Assembly (NCBI GenBank): GCA_018262385.1
Contig: JAGSPQ010000264.1
Span: 1-5,849 of the forward strand
Source: Myxococcaceae bacterium
GTDB lineage: Bacteria > Myxococcota > Myxococcia > Myxococcales > Myxococcaceae
Direction: 5' to 3'
Length of the DNA: 5,849 bases
Each line of letters opens with the position of its first letter. Within the stretch, counting starts at the first letter, position 1. Made by a program: the position numbers and the translations under genes. The notes beneath the pieces are model-generated. The model had not been told where the DNA came from and made no database searches. It was given only the letters and a program-made list of their open reading frames with translations. This document shows positions 4,608 to 5,849 of this stretch, piece by piece.

Positions 4608-5849
4608 ATGCAAACCGAATCGCAGGCGAAGGGCACGGCCGAACGCATCAAGGAGAAGTCGTCGATGGTCACTTCCAGGTTGTCGGGTTTTCACAAGCTC
4701 CCCATGGCTGAGCGCCTCACCACGCTGAGCAAGATGTTCAAGCTCACCGCAGAAGAGTCTGGCTCGCTCAACGGCTATGGCTCGCTCGACATGGTGACCG
4801 CGAACCAGATGATCGAGAACGCGATTGGCACCTTCCACCTGCCGCTCGGCGTCGGGCTGAACATGGTCGTCAACGAGCGCGAGTACATCGTGCCGATGGC
4901 CGTGGAAGAGCCGTCGGTCGTCGCCGCCGTCTCGTTCGCCGCGAAGATCGTGCGCGAGGGCGGCGGGTTCTTCGCCGAGGCCGACGATCCGATCATGATC
5001 GGCCAGGTCCAGCTGACCCGGTACGGCAACCCCGAGGAAGCGACCGCCAGGCTGCTCGCCCACAAAGAGCAGCTGCTCGCGCTCGCCAACAGCTTCCACC
5101 CCTCGATGCTCAAGCGCGGCGGAGGAGCCAAGGACATCGACGTCCGCGTGCTGCCCGCGCCCGAAGGCCCGAAGGCGGAAGCGATCCTGGTGCTGCACCT
5201 GTACGTCGACACCCAGGAGGCGATGGGCGCCAACCTGATCAACACCATGGCCGAAGGGATCGCTCCGATGGTGGAGCAGATCACCGGCGGCAAGGTGTAC
5301 CTGCGGATCCTCTCCAACCTGGCCGACCGCCGCCTCGCGCGCGCGACCTGCCGGATCCCGGTGCCGGCGCTGGCGGACTTCGATCTGCCCGGCGACGCGA
5401 TCGCCGAGGGCATCGTCCAGGCCAGCCGGTTCGCGCTCGCCGATCCGTACCGCGCCTGCACCCACAACAAGGGCGTGATGAATGGGATCGACGCGGTCGC
5501 GATCGCCACCGGCCAGGACTGGCGGGCGATCGAGGCCGGCGCGCACGCCTACGCCGCGCGCGACGGGCAGTACCGCCCGCTGTCGACCTGGACCCTCGAA
5601 GAAGGCCACCTCGTCGGGCGCATCGAGATGCCGCTCGCGCTGGGCACCGTCGGCGGGCCGATCAAGATCCACGCGGGCGTGCAGGCGGCGCTGAAGGTGC
5701 TGCGGGTCACCAGCGCGCGCGAGCTGGCGATGGTGATGGTCTCGGTCGGGCTGGCGCAGAACTTCGCCGCGGTGCGGGCGCTGGGCTCGGTCGGAATCCA
5801 GAAAGGGCACATGGCGCTCCACGCCCGCTGTGTCGCGGTCACCGCCGGT
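4608..5849 (+). CDS. mvaA: Class II 3-hydroxy-3-methylglutaryl-CoA reductase (C-terminus cut by window edge)
   Basis: This enzyme interconverts HMG-CoA and mevalonate using NAD(P)H; beside fni it most likely works in the biosynthetic direction. The 414 visible residues cover nearly all of a class II enzyme (about 430). Segments include SRLSGF at 23-28, MIENAIGTFHLP at 68-79, EEPSVVAA at 100-107 (catalytic Glu101), EAMGANLINTMAEG at 204-217, LRILSNLADRRLARA at 232-246, THNKGVMNGID at 285-295 (Lys288), TGQDWRAIEAGAHAYA at 301-316 (Asp304) and KGHMALHAR at 399-407 (His401). The four catalytic residues known from the Pseudomonas mevalonii enzyme are thus all present. No membrane segment is seen, so it is cytoplasmic, unlike class I enzymes. 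Two starts are possible. ATG 4608 has AGGGGA five bases upstream and is used here because codons 2-19 have G/C-rich third positions. ATG 4665 has AAGGAG nine bases upstream and matches the usual N-terminus of the family. Confidence 0.97.
   Translation, partial: MQTESQAKGTAERIKEKSSMVTSRLSGFHKLPMAERLTTLSKMFKLTAEESGSLNGYGSLDMVTANQMIENAIGTFHLPLGVGLNMVVNEREYIVPMAVEEPSVVAAVSFAAKIVREGGGFFAEADDPIMIGQVQLTRYGNPEEATARLLAHKEQLLALANSFHPSMLKRGGGAKDIDVRVLPAPEGPKAEAILVLHLYVDTQEAMGANLINTMAEGIAPMVEQITGGKVYLRILSNLADRRLARATCRIPVPALADFDLPGDAIAEGIVQASRFALADPYRACTHNKGVMNGIDAVAIATGQDWRAIEAGAHAYAARDGQYRPLSTWTLEEGHLVGRIEMPLALGTVGGPIKIHAGVQAALKVLRVTSARELAMVMVSVGLAQNFAAVRALGSVGIQKGHMALHARCVAVTAG
4650..4655 (+). promoter_or_regulatory. 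Ribosome binding site for the alternative mvaA start at 4665
   Basis: AAGGAG, inside the longer reading frame (coding Lys-Glu), lies nine bases before the in-frame ATG at 4665. The protein from there begins MVTSRLSGF, which lines up with the MSLDSRLPAF start of the P. mevalonii enzyme as I recall it. Confidence 0.45.

Noticed and set aside
4521..5822. Long open frame on the minus strand opposite mvaA
   Set aside because: His/Asp/Arg-rich antisense shadow; the plus strand has intact HMG-CoA reductase catalytic residues.
1..5849. Search by eye for CRISPR arrays, tRNA or rRNA genes, insertion sequences and attachment sites
   Set aside because: No regularly spaced long repeats, cloverleaf-like stretch, transposase gene or terminal inverted repeats were found; nearly all of the window is accounted for by coding sequence.

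Overview
The window is GC-rich (roughly two thirds G+C by eye), and its genes prefer G or C in third codon positions. It carries five clear protein genes plus one partial gene at the left edge. The combination of a class II HMG-CoA reductase, a type 2 (FMN) isopentenyl-diphosphate isomerase, GTG starts, a stand-alone 2-oxoacid-dehydrogenase-type acyltransferase domain and a DsrE-like protein fits a myxobacterium-like bacterium (Myxococcota or a former deltaproteobacterium). This is inferred from gene content only; there is no rRNA or other marker here to settle it.

Layout. Left block, minus strand: a gene for a channel of the MscS fold with a C-terminal cyclic-nucleotide-binding domain (544-2070), then a membrane-anchored coiled-coil protein of unknown function that runs off the left edge (1-468). 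Divergent from the channel, only 36 bases away, is an acyltransferase gene resembling the catalytic domain of an E2 subunit (2107-3000, plus). It converges head-on with a small DsrE/DsrF-like gene (2997-3386, minus), and their stop codons share one CTAG. A 118-base divergent intergenic region (3387-3504), relatively AT-rich and full of short repeats, separates that gene from the right block.

Right block, plus strand: fni (3505-4578) and mvaA (4608 to beyond the right edge), 29 bases apart and very probably one mevalonate-pathway operon. MvaA would make mevalonate from HMG-CoA. Fni would interconvert the IPP formed from mevalonate with DMAPP, supplying isoprenoid precursors. The kinase and decarboxylase genes of the pathway are not in the window and may lie downstream.

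No tRNA, rRNA, CRISPR array, insertion sequence or obvious phage gene is visible. The most unusual points are the E2-like domain with a hydrophobic insertion and no lipoyl domain, the perfect inverted repeat filling the 36-base divergent gap, the repeat cluster and hairpin ahead of fni (which has no Shine-Dalgarno sequence), and the overlapping convergent stop codons. I see no strong evidence for a wholly new multi-gene system.
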